From contig OY718805.1 in assembly GCA_963070105.1 (NCBI GenBank), positions 2,440,001-2,504,000 of the forward strand: a DNA stretch of 64,000 nucleotides, given 5' to 3'. The notes under the pieces were generated by a model. It made no database searches, was not told the origin of the DNA, and was given only the letters and a program-made list of their open reading frames with translations. Origin of the DNA: Litomosoides sigmodontis. Taxonomy: Eukaryota; Nematoda; Chromadorea; Rhabditida; Onchocercidae. This document shows, in pieces, positions 11,831 to 25,065 of the stretch (position 1 is the first letter of the stretch; every line of letters starts with the position of its first letter). The position numbers and the translations under genes are program-made.

Positions 11831-14375
11831 TCAACGTCGATCTTTGTCTCTATGAACCGAAGAACTGTGACGTCGGCGTGGTGAACTTTCTCTGAAAAAA
11901 GTTTAGAAAAATTCCACGAGTTCATTTAAAAAAAAACAGCGTAATAGAAGCTCCAGAACGGGATGATTACAACCAGAAAATCTCACTGCTTTATTTATGT
12001 AAAGCTTCTACATCACACAAGACTACTTCACTGAAGTCCATCTTCCTAACCTGCTATTCTTATTATCCCGTTATCCATCGATTTCTTACAGTCTGATGTC
12101 AAATACTTCTTAATTTCCTTAAAAATTCCATCTTATTACAAAAGAAAATCCCTGGAATGCTTTCTATTTACGACTACAATTCACAAAACCTGTTTTGATG
12201 ACACAAAATACTACGGAAAAATCTTGACGCGAAAAAATCTAACTTGCTATTGCGTTGACTATGCCGACTCCTTTCCCGTTCATCTTTGCTATTACGTTCG
12301 TCTCTATGTTCACGATTTCGTTCCTTTTCCTTTTCACGATCCTTACTCCGTGCATCGCCTTTTTCTTTCTCACGCTCGGCATCTCGAATAGAACGTTTTC
12401 GTTCTTCACTTTCACTTTCCTCGCAGGAACATTCTCCACCACTGCATGAACAGGAGCAACTGGAATTTATGACAACAATCATTATATTAAACTGTTTACC
12501 ATGCCAAAATAAAACTCATAGGTACTGCATTTCATGGAGCTAATATATAGTTCTTCACCACATGCACCCACTACTAACCGCACCATGCGACTGTTATTTT
12601 TATTTATAAAAACAGACTTTAAGAGATGCATATTTCGTAATTTTTGGACTTGTTATGTTTTCCTAAACTTTTGTGTCCAATTAAACATGCAAAAAACTGG
12701 AAGCTTTACTCTGATGAACATCTTGATTCGCTCCTTATCTGAGTTTCTGTAGTTGTTGATGCAAGAGCAGCTTTGCGAGCTGCTATTTTAGCTTTCAAAT
12801 TTTCCACTTCGAACTCATCAGCGCTTAAATCGTATTTATCCAAATCAGCATCATTTTCATCTTCTTCCTCTTCTTCCACCTTTGAGAAAAAATAAAGACG
12901 TTACTATCACTCAACAATATTATCACTTCATTGCTATCACTCCGTATCAACAGGAAAGCTAACGCATACTGGTCAAATTTTAGGCATCCAATCGTCAACT
13001 GAGATTACACCGTACTTACAGTAACGATAACGTTTTACAAAATGGAAAGTAAAAAATACCTTACTTAATATGACTAATATTCTAATCAGTACTTCAAACA
13101 AAAATTAAAAAGCAAACCTTAGCATGTTGCATACCTCTTCATCGTTGTCACCAGATACAGCTTCTTTAGCACCTCTTTCCATCTCTTCAATTTTTTCTTT
13201 TCCTTCTTCATTTTCCCTTTCGTCGTATTTCGTATTTTCCTCTAGTTCCGTAATCTTCTGCTCCTGGAGTAAAACGTAGCGTAAAACTTTCTCGAAATTA
13301 TGAAAAGATGTTAATGATCATAACGTAGGGAATGCTTTATAATAATGGGTACTGAAGTCTCTGCTTGATCCGTTTCATAGTCCAACTATGATGCCTTAAG
13401 CATCTTATCCATGACACTTCCAGCTGTTTTGTCAATTTGTTTAAACTTTCGGAAGTGCATTTCTTTGTTCTGTCTTCTGGACATAGTTGCCAATTTTAGC
13501 TGTAAACCACAGTAAATTTCTCAAGATAACAAAATCGCTTGACAATGAGTAATTGATACCTCTTCTGCTTTATTATCTACTTTTCGCCGCTTCTTTTTAC
13601 GACCAAATTCATCAAACTCTTCGTCATCTTCTCGCTCAATGTACTCAACATTCTGTCGATCCATATATCCACCACCATAACCTGCAAAACGACAGATTAT
13701 CAAAAAATTTACTATTTTTTTAATTCATTTAAATCTTTGAAATCTGTCTGCTTAAACCACTTTAGTTGAATCTGCAAAACCTACCAGTTCGTACTTCCAG
13801 ATCACCAAGTTTTGGTGCATTACATATATTACATGCTGTTCTTCGTGCCCAATTTACGTTGCCACATCTGAAATTTGCGAATGAAAGCTTTCATGATCAG
13901 TGCCAGTTTTTTGGATATGACGAATTGTCTAAATACAATAGATTTTGCTACTTTTATTATTATTTTCTCATATTGGATAATTTATGCACAGAAAAAGAAA
14001 ATTAACAACTTACTACAATAAGTGTAATCTTGCAAAAGGTTGTCATTGATTTTATTCTCTAAGACCCACTTCAGTTTAAGCAAATTGCAGAACTAACTTA
14101 GTGCATGCCCAATCTTCAGCAGCAAACAATCCTTTCGATTTTTCCGCTGCATCTTTTCCAATTTCACGACCTACACGATTCTTTGACCGTGGCTTTGCTT
14201 TACCGCAACGTTCACACACAACAATGCGATCTGCGTTGATGTATGCACATTTTGCATCGATGCACGCCCACTCACCGTCACGCAAAGCACGCCGATGAGT
14301 ACTCGGTGCAGTGACTACGTTTGAAGCCATTTGACGTTGTCGTTCTAAGTAACGTGAGGCATCATCTGAACTCAT
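11831..14375 (-). CDS. ZRANB2: ZRANB2-like RanBP2 zinc-finger splicing factor
   Basis: Nuclear SR-like protein; in the family, the RanBP2-type zinc fingers bind 5' splice-site-like RNA (GGU) and the tail contacts splicing factors. Exons on the minus strand: 14375-14098, 13867-13785, 13681-13560, 13263-13135, 12879-12710, 12459-12244, 11891-11831; total 1059 bases (352 aa), phases all consistent. Finger 1 is GEWACIDAKCAYINADRIVVCERC (residues about 33-57, shown here as its Cys-X4/X10/X2-Cys pattern: WAC, KC, VC, RC). Finger 2, split by intron 1, is DWACTKCGNVNWARRTACNICN. Acidic and Lys/Glu-rich segments follow, then a Cys/Ser patch and an Arg/Glu/Ser tail. The last exon adds SSPRRRHSSSVHRDKDRR, an RS-like end. 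If intron 6 were read through, the frame would instead stop at 12174 with a non-RS end. A possible extra exon lies at 13499-13395 (see findings). Confidence 0.9.
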
Positions 14376-15714
14376 CGTGAGACACGCCTTAAATTAGAAT
14401 AAAATCTTTTCATTTGAATGCAAAAAAAAGGTACCCAAGAACTTAAGATGCAAATATGAATATATATGCAGAGACTAATCAAAATCCGACAAAAAATTTA
14501 ACTTTATAGAACTTCAACTCTAACAAAAACACATCCTTACGACAATAAATTATACAGTGTGACGCCTTGACCGTCTTAAGGCAAAATCCCGGTCACCTAT
14601 CAAGCAACACACCTCCGACAAATATGTCAAGTAAAAAAAAGTGCGTGCTACCGTAACTCATGTTGTCCATGTGAGAACTCAATGCGTCAGTAACCGCAGT
14701 GAAGCCTAAATATAAACGATGAAGCGCACAATGTAATGAAGAAAGCTGGTCAGCGCAGTTGGCCTTTCAATCACATTAGTGTAAGGCGAACGATGCATAA
14801 TCACGTTAACTTACGACACGGAAACGGTTAGTTATTGAGCTGTCATGTTTACCTGATTCATTGATTATTGATTGCCAATACCTCATTGCTTGATGCCTTT
14901 TGCGCTTACCTCAATTTCACACTCATGTAAAGAAGCATTGAAGTTGATCATTCCTCTGGTATTTAATATTTTATTTTTTGAATTCCTCAATTGAGTGTTA
15001 AGTGCGCTTGAAAGCTAATATTTAAAGCGTTGCACTTGCAAACGAACTATCTGTATAGTTGAAGGTTCGGATTAGAACAAATGATTGTTCGGAATAAATG
15101 ATTATGATTATGCTCAAATAATTAAATGTTATGATTATGGAAAAAAATAAAGAAGTGAACAGATGATTGATGATTACATTTTCACAAAGTAGCCTTTCCT
15201 CACTTCCAGCTTAGGTATTTAATTTTTCTTGTTTAATATATATGATATTTGTCCAGCTAAATTTTGCACTTCATATTTGTGCAAAATAAGTAGTAACTTA
15301 TTAGAAATCTGAATCGTTTTATCGTGTAAATCATGATATCATTGTAGCGTAAAAACGTCAAATTTCGTAAATTGCATTTTTGTTTCTAATAAGCAATCAA
15401 AAACTCCATTTCTTGAGCAGGTATCGCTTCAACCTTCTTTCACTGAAGTTAAGCAACATAAGAATTTTTTGGTGAAAGAAATAAAAGAAAATGCTTAAAT
15501 TGCAAATTCAATTAGTTTTCTGCTGAAAAATTAAGATGCTTGGCATTTAAGCTAAATTTGGAATTGATGAAGGATAAAGTTTAATTTAAATGTCACTGAA
15601 AAACATTCTCGGAAAAATTTTCATACAATGCGAAATGAACTGGCTGACTAGAAAACTTCCGAATTCGTTTATTGCTTTTTAAATTTACATTGAAAGCGGT
15701 GGAACACTAAATAA
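14376..15714. promoter_or_regulatory. Divergent intergenic region between ZRANB2 and the KCC gene
   Basis: 1.34 kb separating two genes transcribed away from each other, so it must hold both promoters. I see no defined core-promoter motif that I can name with confidence. The 14580-14830 part is less AT-rich than its surroundings. No coding signal. Confidence 0.5.
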
Positions 15715-18700
15715 ATGGTGAAGTTAACAGCTGAAAAGAATGGAAATGGAACAGTTGAAAGGGTTGGAGGAAATGATTACGTGCAAAAGAATCACTTACG
15801 ACTGGATGACACACGTACGGATAATAATGAATCGGAGGAGGAGAGTTCAGATGAAGGTAAGTTATCACCGCCATCATTATCATCCATGTCCATCATTCAA
15901 TTTTAGCTTTTGTGTCAATTATTTTTTTTACCTTTTTTCCTGTTACAATATTACTTTACATTTATTAAATGCACGAGTGAAATGAAGATATTCACGATGG
16001 CAATAGTTTCAGCGATAAATCCTATTTCGTTTCTATTTCTATTGCGGAAAACTCTCTCCACGATGCGACGTAAGATTCAACGTATCATTAACACTGTTTT
16101 TGTGCAAGTAAGCGATAACACACTATCTGTTTGCATTTCACGCAATTCGAATTTTTTTTCTGAAAATAAAAAACTAATTTCGAAGAATTTTTGCGCAATT
16201 AAAATTAAATTCATTGCCAGGATGATAATCCGTTGTACGATCGTGGAACATTGGGTGTTTTTCTGGGTGTTTATATTAGTTATATGCAAAACATTCTTCT
16301 ACTTGGTGTAATCTTCCTACGCTTACCATGGATTGTTGGTATTCTTAGCTTGAGTCTGACAATATTCGCAATTTTTCTCGTTTTTACAGCGGTACTTCTT
16401 CAACGCATTTCATTCACATTAATCGTTTAAACTTGGCATTTTTATAAATTTCAATTTAAAGTCTTTTTTCAATTTTAAAATTAGCAATGATATTGAGTGA
16501 TTGTTTTTAAAAAGGCAGTTACTGTCTAATTTATTCGTTGCAACATGTGCATAACAAATAATTCGTTAATAGCAGATATGGCATAAGAATTTTAGAAATG
16601 ACTCATGTCTTATTGAAGAAATTTCTTAATTAAATTAATTTTACGTATGACTGAAGGAATAAGTAAATTTGCATATTGTCTAGATTTTATGTTCGTCATT
16701 TTCCATCGCAGCAATTGCAACAAACGGAAGTGATCGTTTATATGGTGGACCATTCACAACAATTGCCTACAGTTTGGGTAATCGAGTAGCGATTGTCGGT
16801 AAACTAATTAGCACTTTTTGTTAATTAATAATGACAATTCTTAGAGGAACTTATGCAACAGGTAGATGAAAAAAAATCTATGTTATTAACAAAAACTAAA
16901 GTTGAACTTTAATGCCTGCTGAATTAAAACCTAATTACATCATATCAATTTCGTAATTGTGGTTTTACATTTATTTACGTGAAAGAACGCATTGAATTGC
17001 CTATTAATGAAGTACATGTGTAAATAAATGTGAAAAACAACAGGACACACTGTACAACAGAGATATGTTTTTCCTGCAACTACTGCAACATCTAATTAAG
17101 TTTCTTAAATTATCATTGACAATTTTAATTGCTAATTAACCTTTGCTTACTTCACTAAGGGTTCATTAGCAATTGAAAAGGTAATACTTCAAGTGCCGTT
17201 CGGGTTCCATTAAACGAACCAAATTTCGTTTCATAGCTGGAGTGATGCTTTGCCTAGCAAACTGTGGTTTTACTGGAATTTGCTTGACAATATGCACTCA
17301 ACTAATCGAACAATACATTCTAAAGTCAGCTACAATTGAGTCAAATTTAGCGAAGCGGGTATTTGAAAACGTCAGTTTCGTGAAATTTTACTTTATTTAA
17401 CCGCAAATTCAAATGTCATTTACCGACGCAAAAGCGTGCAAATGAAATGTGTAAGGGTTTTCAGTGTATGCTTTAGGTTATCGGGGGGGGGGGGGGCACT
17501 TTTAATTAAGCAAATCAGTAATTTCACTTCATTCCGTTTTTTTTGAAATAATTTTTGTAAAATAGGATAACTGCTTACGCATATTTTCCATGTATTTCAA
17601 GTTTTAGTTATAACTTTTGAATCGATTTTTAAATTAGATGGTCGTATTCATTCAGTCATTTCGTTCGCCAAACATTACAATCATACTTATCATGATTAAG
17701 TTACTTGATCGTTTATCAGTTGTCAGGAACATTCTACTGCTCAATTAACACGAAAAAGCTAATTAAGATTTTCTTGGAATTCATCAGTGTAATTTTAAAA
17801 TTGGAATGTCTTCCTCCTTCATTTCTTTCAGGATTACGATGTTGTTCAGGAATTATATGGGAAGCCATACTACGTGCATCCAATCCTATTTACCACATTT
17901 TTAATTCTCATCACACTCTTTAATACTTTTGGAAAAAGAGCCATCAAATGTACGATTTCCTTTGAAGTGCAAAAAAATCTCAACGAGATGAAAGTGATAA
18001 AATCTCGAAATAACTTAGAAATTATGCATTTCATTTGCAAAATAACTGAGAAAGAAGTGTTCCAGACTTCGCAGACATAGTTATTTTATCTAACATATTG
18101 AAATAAGCATTCAGATACAGCACTACCTACTTCAAATAACTGATCGCTCACCCAAAACATAGCAAGCAGCTTAATGCTATCAGTGATAAGAGTGGATTAG
18201 ATTCTTCCAGGGATTTGCTGGATACCTTTTGCAACATTCGTTGTACTACTCGTTGGAATTTTCATTTCTGCTAGTAGAAAGATTATTCAGCGGGACGTTG
18301 ATTGGAGATGTGTTCATGAACCGATTGGATTACTTCCAAGTAACCTGCAATTTTGTCATTTTTTAATATTTCCCAAATTTTTATAACGTTTCGCGTATAA
18401 TTTTATGTAAATGCTCTGTGTAATTCCCTATGGGTAAAAATACATTTGAAGAGTTTCACAACTAACACGATGAGATGCATGATTGATCGTATACTTTTAA
18501 ATGATTGGTAAAAATTTGAATTACTTAATACTTTTTACATCAAAGGGAATACGTAAAACAGGGGAAGTAGAGAGAGAGAGAGAGGAAAGAGAGAAAGCAA
18601 AAAAAGCCGATCAAATTCTATCAATTAAACAAATCGTGTTGTAAATTGACCAATTTTATTTGATCCTAAAAAAAAGAGTAAAAGTTAAGTTAGAAGTAAA

Positions 18701-21700
18701 ATGAATTTTAAGTCAAGTTAAAAGTGAGTTTTTAGAAGATCGTTACTATGATCAAGTTCCGGTGCTACTACATCTGCCACCAAACTATACAACGGTGCCA
18801 CCGATAAGCGCAACAGCTTCGACATTTGCTTTAAGATATTTTTGCGAGTAAAATTATAAATCATAATTTGCCTAAAAGATTCAATTGTAAAATCAGTCAA
18901 GCCACATAAAAGAAAGAAGCATAAAGTTGCAATAAATTAATAAATTCCAATGATTGATAGCTGCAAATTCTTACGATATTTTTGCAACACTTAGCCTTTT
19001 CACAGCTAGCATATTTTTTGCTTTTTGAAATTTATTTCACTCAAATTTAACTGCATTTTTAGCATTTACCTAGCTCGTTCCATTCCGAAAAAAAGTTAAA
19101 ATGAAATAGATCTTTTTTAGGCTGAAAATTTATTTATGATAGTTTAAGATGCAATAGGCTTTCGACATTTCCATAATTTACTTAACTTTACTAAATTCCA
19201 AGCAATGATTTATTCGTGATAAAGTCATTTTTCAGACTCTAAATGAAAGAATTTCATAATTAATTGTTATTAATTCTTTCGAATTCTCAGCTAAATTTCA
19301 TTAATCTGTTGTAGCTTTCAAGGATTATTGCATTCTTTATCTTAGATATCCATTCTATACGGCGGATTGCACCTCCGATAATATGTACGATTGTCAATTC
19401 AGCAATTTTTATTTTAAAGCATTTGAGTGGAATTTCAACGTGATTAAATCAAATATACAGAATCACATCGTTGATATGAATAATATAAATAGTTTCGATT
19501 GGCGTGATGTGATTTATGAGTTGTATTTCTTTGAAGGCGTGTTCGCCAGTGTAAGTTAAATTATTGAAGCAGCTGGATAAGGTGTGCCATGAAGTAGTAG
19601 GTCGAAACACGTAGAATGACAATGAGGCAGACAGAATTGATGACATATACTACACCTTCTTTAAAATTCAGCCTGAAATTCGGTGAAACTTGGAAGTTAG
19701 ATAAATTGAGTGTTTTATTGAGTGTCGTAGAAAAGCCATCCTCATAGTGTTGCTATTTAAAGTTTAACTGATCGCTGTATTCTTCATGTGAAATTCTTAA
19801 AGGCGATAATTTGATATATTAATACATGTGAATATAAAAAATGTTCTTTATGTGAATTTTTGAAATTTTCAAATTTTTACAAAATCAAAATTTTGAAAAT
19901 TGTTTTTCTCTTCAGGGTAATGTGAAATTTGCATCAATTACCGGTTGTGCACTTCTTCTATTACCATTATTTACGGGTAGCATATGTGGCATTAACATTT
20001 CATCGATGCTACGATCACCAACCAAGAATATTCCCACTGGAATTTTCAGTGGTTTGCTAACGATGTTTTTTGTAAGCAATAAGAAATTTGAAATGTTTCG
20101 ATAAATAATTTTTATTTTTCGTCCTAAACATTTTCGAATTAAATTATTTAAAAGGGAAAAGCAACAATTTGATGAATTGATTAAATTTGGAAACAAAATC
20201 GTTATTTTCACTGAGAATATTATAGTTGATAACAGTATTAACCTGTTCATTGGCACTTGGTATTGAGCGCCATCTGTTACTTGATAAACACGGACGTGGA
20301 ACATATCCCAGTTTTCCAATTATCTTCACGGTCATTGCTTACTATTCAATTTAATTTGCCTCATAAAGTACTAATGGAATTGAAATAACTGTATACTTGA
20401 ATCGTCTTATACATTTCAGACTTTCAGTCCAATTATTCTCATCGCTGGTTTAATGCTGATGTCAACTACTGCTGCAATCCAAAGCATGTATAGTAAGTTT
20501 TACGTCTTAATTCACGTTGTATTCATGTGAATATTTAATAATATTTAATTATTCACGTTAAAATAGTATTTAATATAATATTAAATGATATTCGAAATAA
20601 TATTTAAAATAGAGTCAAAATAATGTTCAAAATAAACAAAATAATATTTAATTTACGTAGATTCATGTTTTACGTCTGGATTACTTAATCGTCAATTAAT
20701 TTCAAAGTTTGAGTAAATTATTAGTGAGAATTAAAATTTTACTTCTTATCTTAGTTAGAATGCATTAATGTGCATTAAATACATAGAGAGAATACATTAG
20801 AGTTACAGTTAGTTAGAATGCACTGCATGTTGGAAGCAGCTAATTAATTAATTAATTAACTTTCAGAAATTTTTTAGAGTAAACATATTTTATTTTTGTA
20901 GTAATAAATTTGCATGAAATGAAACTCATAGAAATTCATTTCGAAATATTTCATAAATAAAAGGTATAAGTAAAAGTGAAAATCGAAGCAAATATAATGC
21001 AAGTTATTCATTAATCATTAAATTATATGCAAGTTATTTCTTTCAAATAACGAGAATTTTGAAAAAAAACTGAAATTAAATTACTTTTCACGTATAATTC
21101 AAATTTTCTTTTATTATCAAGTTGCATGTCAAATTAGTCCGATCATTTTGCTAAGTGCTTCTCATTGGAGCAAATCATTTTTCCTCATTTTCTCATAAAT
21201 TCATTTCTCTTTAATTCCTGGAAATTTCTTTTCAAGCAGCTAAAAGCTTGCTACTAAGCATTCTTACCAGTCACACCATTCCGGTACCGCGATTTTTCCA
21301 CCAGCGAAATGGCAAACGACGTAAAATAGCTTCCGTTGCGGTTGTCGCTCTTCTCATCCTACCGTATTTGTTTGTGAACAATTTGGATTACACGTTGATC
21401 ATTGCAAGTAGTTGCATGCTTGTTGCATTAATTACAATTAACATTGGTACAATTATTTGTTCAACGCTCAATTTTCCTAGGTATTGCACAAAATTGAAGA
21501 AATCTTTAAAAATTTAATTTTTTTTCCCAAAATTTTAATGCTTTAGTTATAATTGCCGAGCAGTGTTTAGCTCACTTCTTTTGTCGGCAATTTATGCTTG
21601 ATGAGAAATCAACTCATAAGTCTTTTACAGTTGTAAAACATAGTTAATTAATCGTAGCCTGATTGCTTCTTTATCGGTTCAGTCTTATCTGATGTGGTAA

Positions 21701-24700
21701 TTTCGCAGCGAGTAGTAATTGTGAGAAATTTGTTTGAGTTGAAAAAAAAACTCTAACAATTTTGGTAGTAGCAAATTGCAAAATATTTTTTCTTTTCAAT
21801 GCAATAGCATTTCCGGAATTTTTTCCTCTACATTGATTGTCTGGAATTGCTCGAGTTCTGCGACATTTCCACCTTTTTAATTTTCGACTATTTCAGTTTT
21901 CAGCCAACATTCCGATTCTTTCGATCATTTGTTGCTGTGATCGGCGTTATTGTTTGTGCTATAATGCTTTATGGTTGTAAGCCATTAGTTGGTGTAATAG
22001 TAAGTGCTATCGCAATTTTGATTTACGTGATATTTCCGTTACATCGAAAACCATTCCGTCGTGCTACTCCGTATGCATTTGTCGTTGATATCGCTAACAT
22101 GTTGCTGTATTCATCAACTCAAAAGACTAGTGCCGGGTACATCCATTAATATTTTCTTTTCCATTTTATGAGAGTAAAAAAAAAAACTAAAACGAGACTA
22201 AAAACGTCAGTCATTTTCAAATAATTACCACAAAATTTCTTCGTTACAGATAACTGCACGGAAATGTCATCGATCATTCGTTTGTAGCATTTAGAATAAA
22301 CTAAGCTAGTAGCATTTATCACTTAAGGGAGTGAAATGTTCAAAATTTATTTGAGCAAAAATTAAACGATCTAACGTTAATTGGTCATCTATGCGAGATT
22401 TTGTTTAAATTCAATAGGAATTTTGTTACTGCATCATTCTTTCGATCATCTCTCTCTCTCTTTCTCTCTCTGCTACATGAGTTATAAACTGTTGAAGATT
22501 GTTGGAAGATTTTTACTCAAAACCTCGTTGCATTGTTTTTACACGATTTCCTGCACCGTGCGATAACCTTTTACGAATGGCTAAAATTTTATCTCAAAGT
22601 ATGACCTGATTAGTTCACTTTTCTTATCCTTTTAAATCAAAGCAAGTGAAAGTGAAAATGACACAAAAATGTACGAAATGATTTGTTTGGCGAAAGATTT
22701 GAATTATTTACTACATTATGCGGTAATAGCTACGCTTCGTAATTGCAGGATAACTCTCACCCGTAATAAATAAGGAAAATAGTGTTAATTAAAAAATACA
22801 GTGAGAAAAACAAAAATAGTAATAATAATAATAATAAATATTTAAGAAATATGCCATGTGCATTGTTCAGTTATTTTTGTCCGTTTAATTTGAATTGCAT
22901 TTGGCTTTTAGAAGAGAAGTGTCATTTGATCGAAGTGAGGCTTCTCCATAGTGAAAACTTAGTGGAAAATTTCACTCTTTCATTACAATCATTTCTCACT
23001 GATAATGTTTTGCATATGTCAGATCGTAGTGCTCTTTGCTTATCACTTATTCGTGATACGGGTGATCAAGAAAATATCGGTTCCGAAGATGTGCGTACAA
23101 TAAGACAATATATGGATTACATCGATCTTTCCGGCTATGCTACGCAATTCAAGTATCAAAAAGTATGCTAGTTGTGTAGCTCGTTCATTAAGCTGCTAAT
23201 TTTCAGCTATTTCAATGGCTAAATTTTAATAAATTTTAACGCAGCTATCAGATACTTATTTTTGGATTGATTTTCAGATTAGTTCATTGCACTCGATTGC
23301 GTCCGCATTAGCAAGTTGTTGCGGTTTGGGAGTGTTCCAGTCGAATACAGTAATGATAGAATATCCATCACAGTTAACACGCACTATCATTACTTTTATT
23401 TTACTTCAAATTTCTTTAAAATTTATTTAATTTTTATACAATTCTGATTAAAAATTTTTACACTAAATTTTTTTTATCATCATAGTGCTATTCTAGAGCA
23501 GCTCTAAGTGGTTTACCTGATTCATTACTGTATCATTATCATATGCATCGTGTTTGTGTACAGCACTGTAATTTGGTCGTTGTTAAGGGTACCTTTCTGT
23601 TGAAAATACCGGTAATTTAAATTTAATATTTTAGCATATAGATTTCTAATAATTTTTGATTTTAATTTTTTTATATTTCAGATTTGTTGTCATACGTCAT
23701 TTGTTAAATTAAATTTGTGTTTATTATTATAACTATATGTTAGGAAATTAGTAAAAGAAATTAGTAAAAATTTTACTAATTAACGAACTTTCAGGGTGTT
23801 AATTAATTAATTAGTTGGTTAAATAATTTATAGCCAGTACAATCAAACAAAACCATTGATATTTGGTGGATTATCGATAATGGTGATGTACTATTAATGG
23901 TTGCAAAAATGTTGAAAAAGCACAAAATTTGGCAGAAAGCAAAGTTGCGCTTGTTTGTTGTGATCGGTATCGATGATGACATTAAGCGAATTGAAAAAGC
24001 TCTTCTTCTGTGGCTGATCGATAATCAATATTTGATGCATAAAATTGAATTTATCCAAGCCGATGTTAGCTTTTCCTTTTTAATTACCAGTTTATTTAAT
24101 TGATTAGCCATTTGTTTATTTTGTGCTAATTACTTCACTATGAGCTATGTTATACTCTGAGATCTTTGATGGACATTAAATAGCATGGAAGAATTATTAT
24201 GGAGTGATGATCGTTCAGAGTAAAAGTGAAAAGCTAAAATTCATCAAACAAAATTTGCAGATTAATTTTTTATAAAATTTAAACGGTTCAAAAAATTTAT
24301 ACACCATTTGCAGTCTTGGATTATATCAGATTATGCACAACTACGATCACTGCAAATAAAACGAAGATATCGTAAAACGGTTGATAAATCATGGTTTACA
24401 TATTTTCAACAAATGATCGGCATGTAAGGAATCGCCTTTAAATGATCATTTTACAAAGTAATACTTTGTAAATTTGTCAAATGCAAGTGGTATTATGGCA
24501 TACTTTCAAGTAAAACTTGAGCATCAATAAGAGCTATTGTTGGAAATGTCTGATGATGTAATAGAGTTGATTTTTAAGACCTGAAGGAATACCAGTACAA
24601 AATGCTGTGGACAGTGGATTTCACCAGTTGATGACAAGTTCAGTAAGAAGTAATTCCGTGGTGAAAGTGAGCGAACAACAGGTACTTTTTAATAGCAAGT

Positions 24701-25065
24701 GATGTAAGTTTGAGCTAACTACTAGCAATGAAACTGCCGAGCGATCTTGAAAAGTTAAACTGAAGTTGAGAAGAAATTTGAATTTAGTTCAGATTGGCAA
24801 TGATGAAGAGGTGAGAGATAAAATCGTTTGATTTCTCTTTTTGCAGCAAAGAGCACGACAACTGAACAAGGAGATCCTGAAACGTAGTTCGGATGCTGCA
24901 CTCATACTGATGAACATACCAGAACCACCAGTACATTTGGAACGTTTCTGGAAATATTTGAACTTTTTAAACGACATATCTAATGAGTTGAAGAAAGTAC
25001 TATTTGTTCGAGGCGTCGATGTGCAATCGAACGTTGACCTAGAAACGTTAACAACGCGAGAGTAG
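15715..25065 (+). CDS. kcc: K-Cl cotransporter family (SLC12/KCC), ~22 exons, ~1040 aa
   Basis: Electroneutral K+-Cl- symporter of the plasma membrane. Exons: 15715-15856, 16013-16107, 16221-16338, 16390-16424, 16684-16798, 17237-17358, 17832-17949, 18211-18339, 18736-18847, 19346-19550, 19916-20071, 20226-20330, 20420-20492, 21240-21480, 21897-22129, 22912-23162, 23278-23372, 23497-23611, 23834-24064, 24314-24423, 24579-24681, 24847-25065. TM1 (GVFLGVYISYMQNILLLGVI, then FLRLPWIV) and AIATNG match KCCs. The large loop before TM6 holds four Cys (WRC, YFC, ADC, YDC) and an NYT site, as in KCCs rather than NKCCs. KNIPTG follows the loop. The cytoplasmic domain has DIWWIIDNGD, KKHKIWQKAKLRLFVV, LILMNIPEPP and the closing VLFVRG. 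All phases agree, but the junction 22129/22912 uses a weak donor (A before GTGCCG) and may hide an exon. Compared with other nematode KCCs it is divergent in the first half. Confidence 0.9.
17483..17496 (+). repeat. G14 homopolymer in a KCC intron
   Basis: Fourteen consecutive G bases on the + strand in an otherwise AT-rich intron, 124 bases after the donor of exon 6. It could be a replication-slippage site or part of a G-quadruplex-like element. Assembly error in the run length is also possible. Confidence 0.9.
18569..18594. repeat. GA-rich simple repeat
   Basis: A run of AG dinucleotides followed by degenerate GA-rich sequence within a KCC intron. Confidence 0.8.
22443..22473. repeat. CT-rich simple repeat
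   Basis: CT dinucleotide run interrupted by one TTT, in the long KCC intron whose splice junctions are uncertain. Confidence 0.8.

Noticed and set aside
11710..11925. 71-residue minus-strand frame over the ZRANB2 last exon
   Set aside because: Reading it as a separate gene is in the wrong frame; the spliced ZRANB2 frame explains the region with an RS-type tail.
17638..17720. Possible extra KCC exon beginning ATGGTCGTATTC
   Set aside because: Exons 6 and 8 join directly in phase 0 and align to the family; no donor after this stretch gives a clearly better model.
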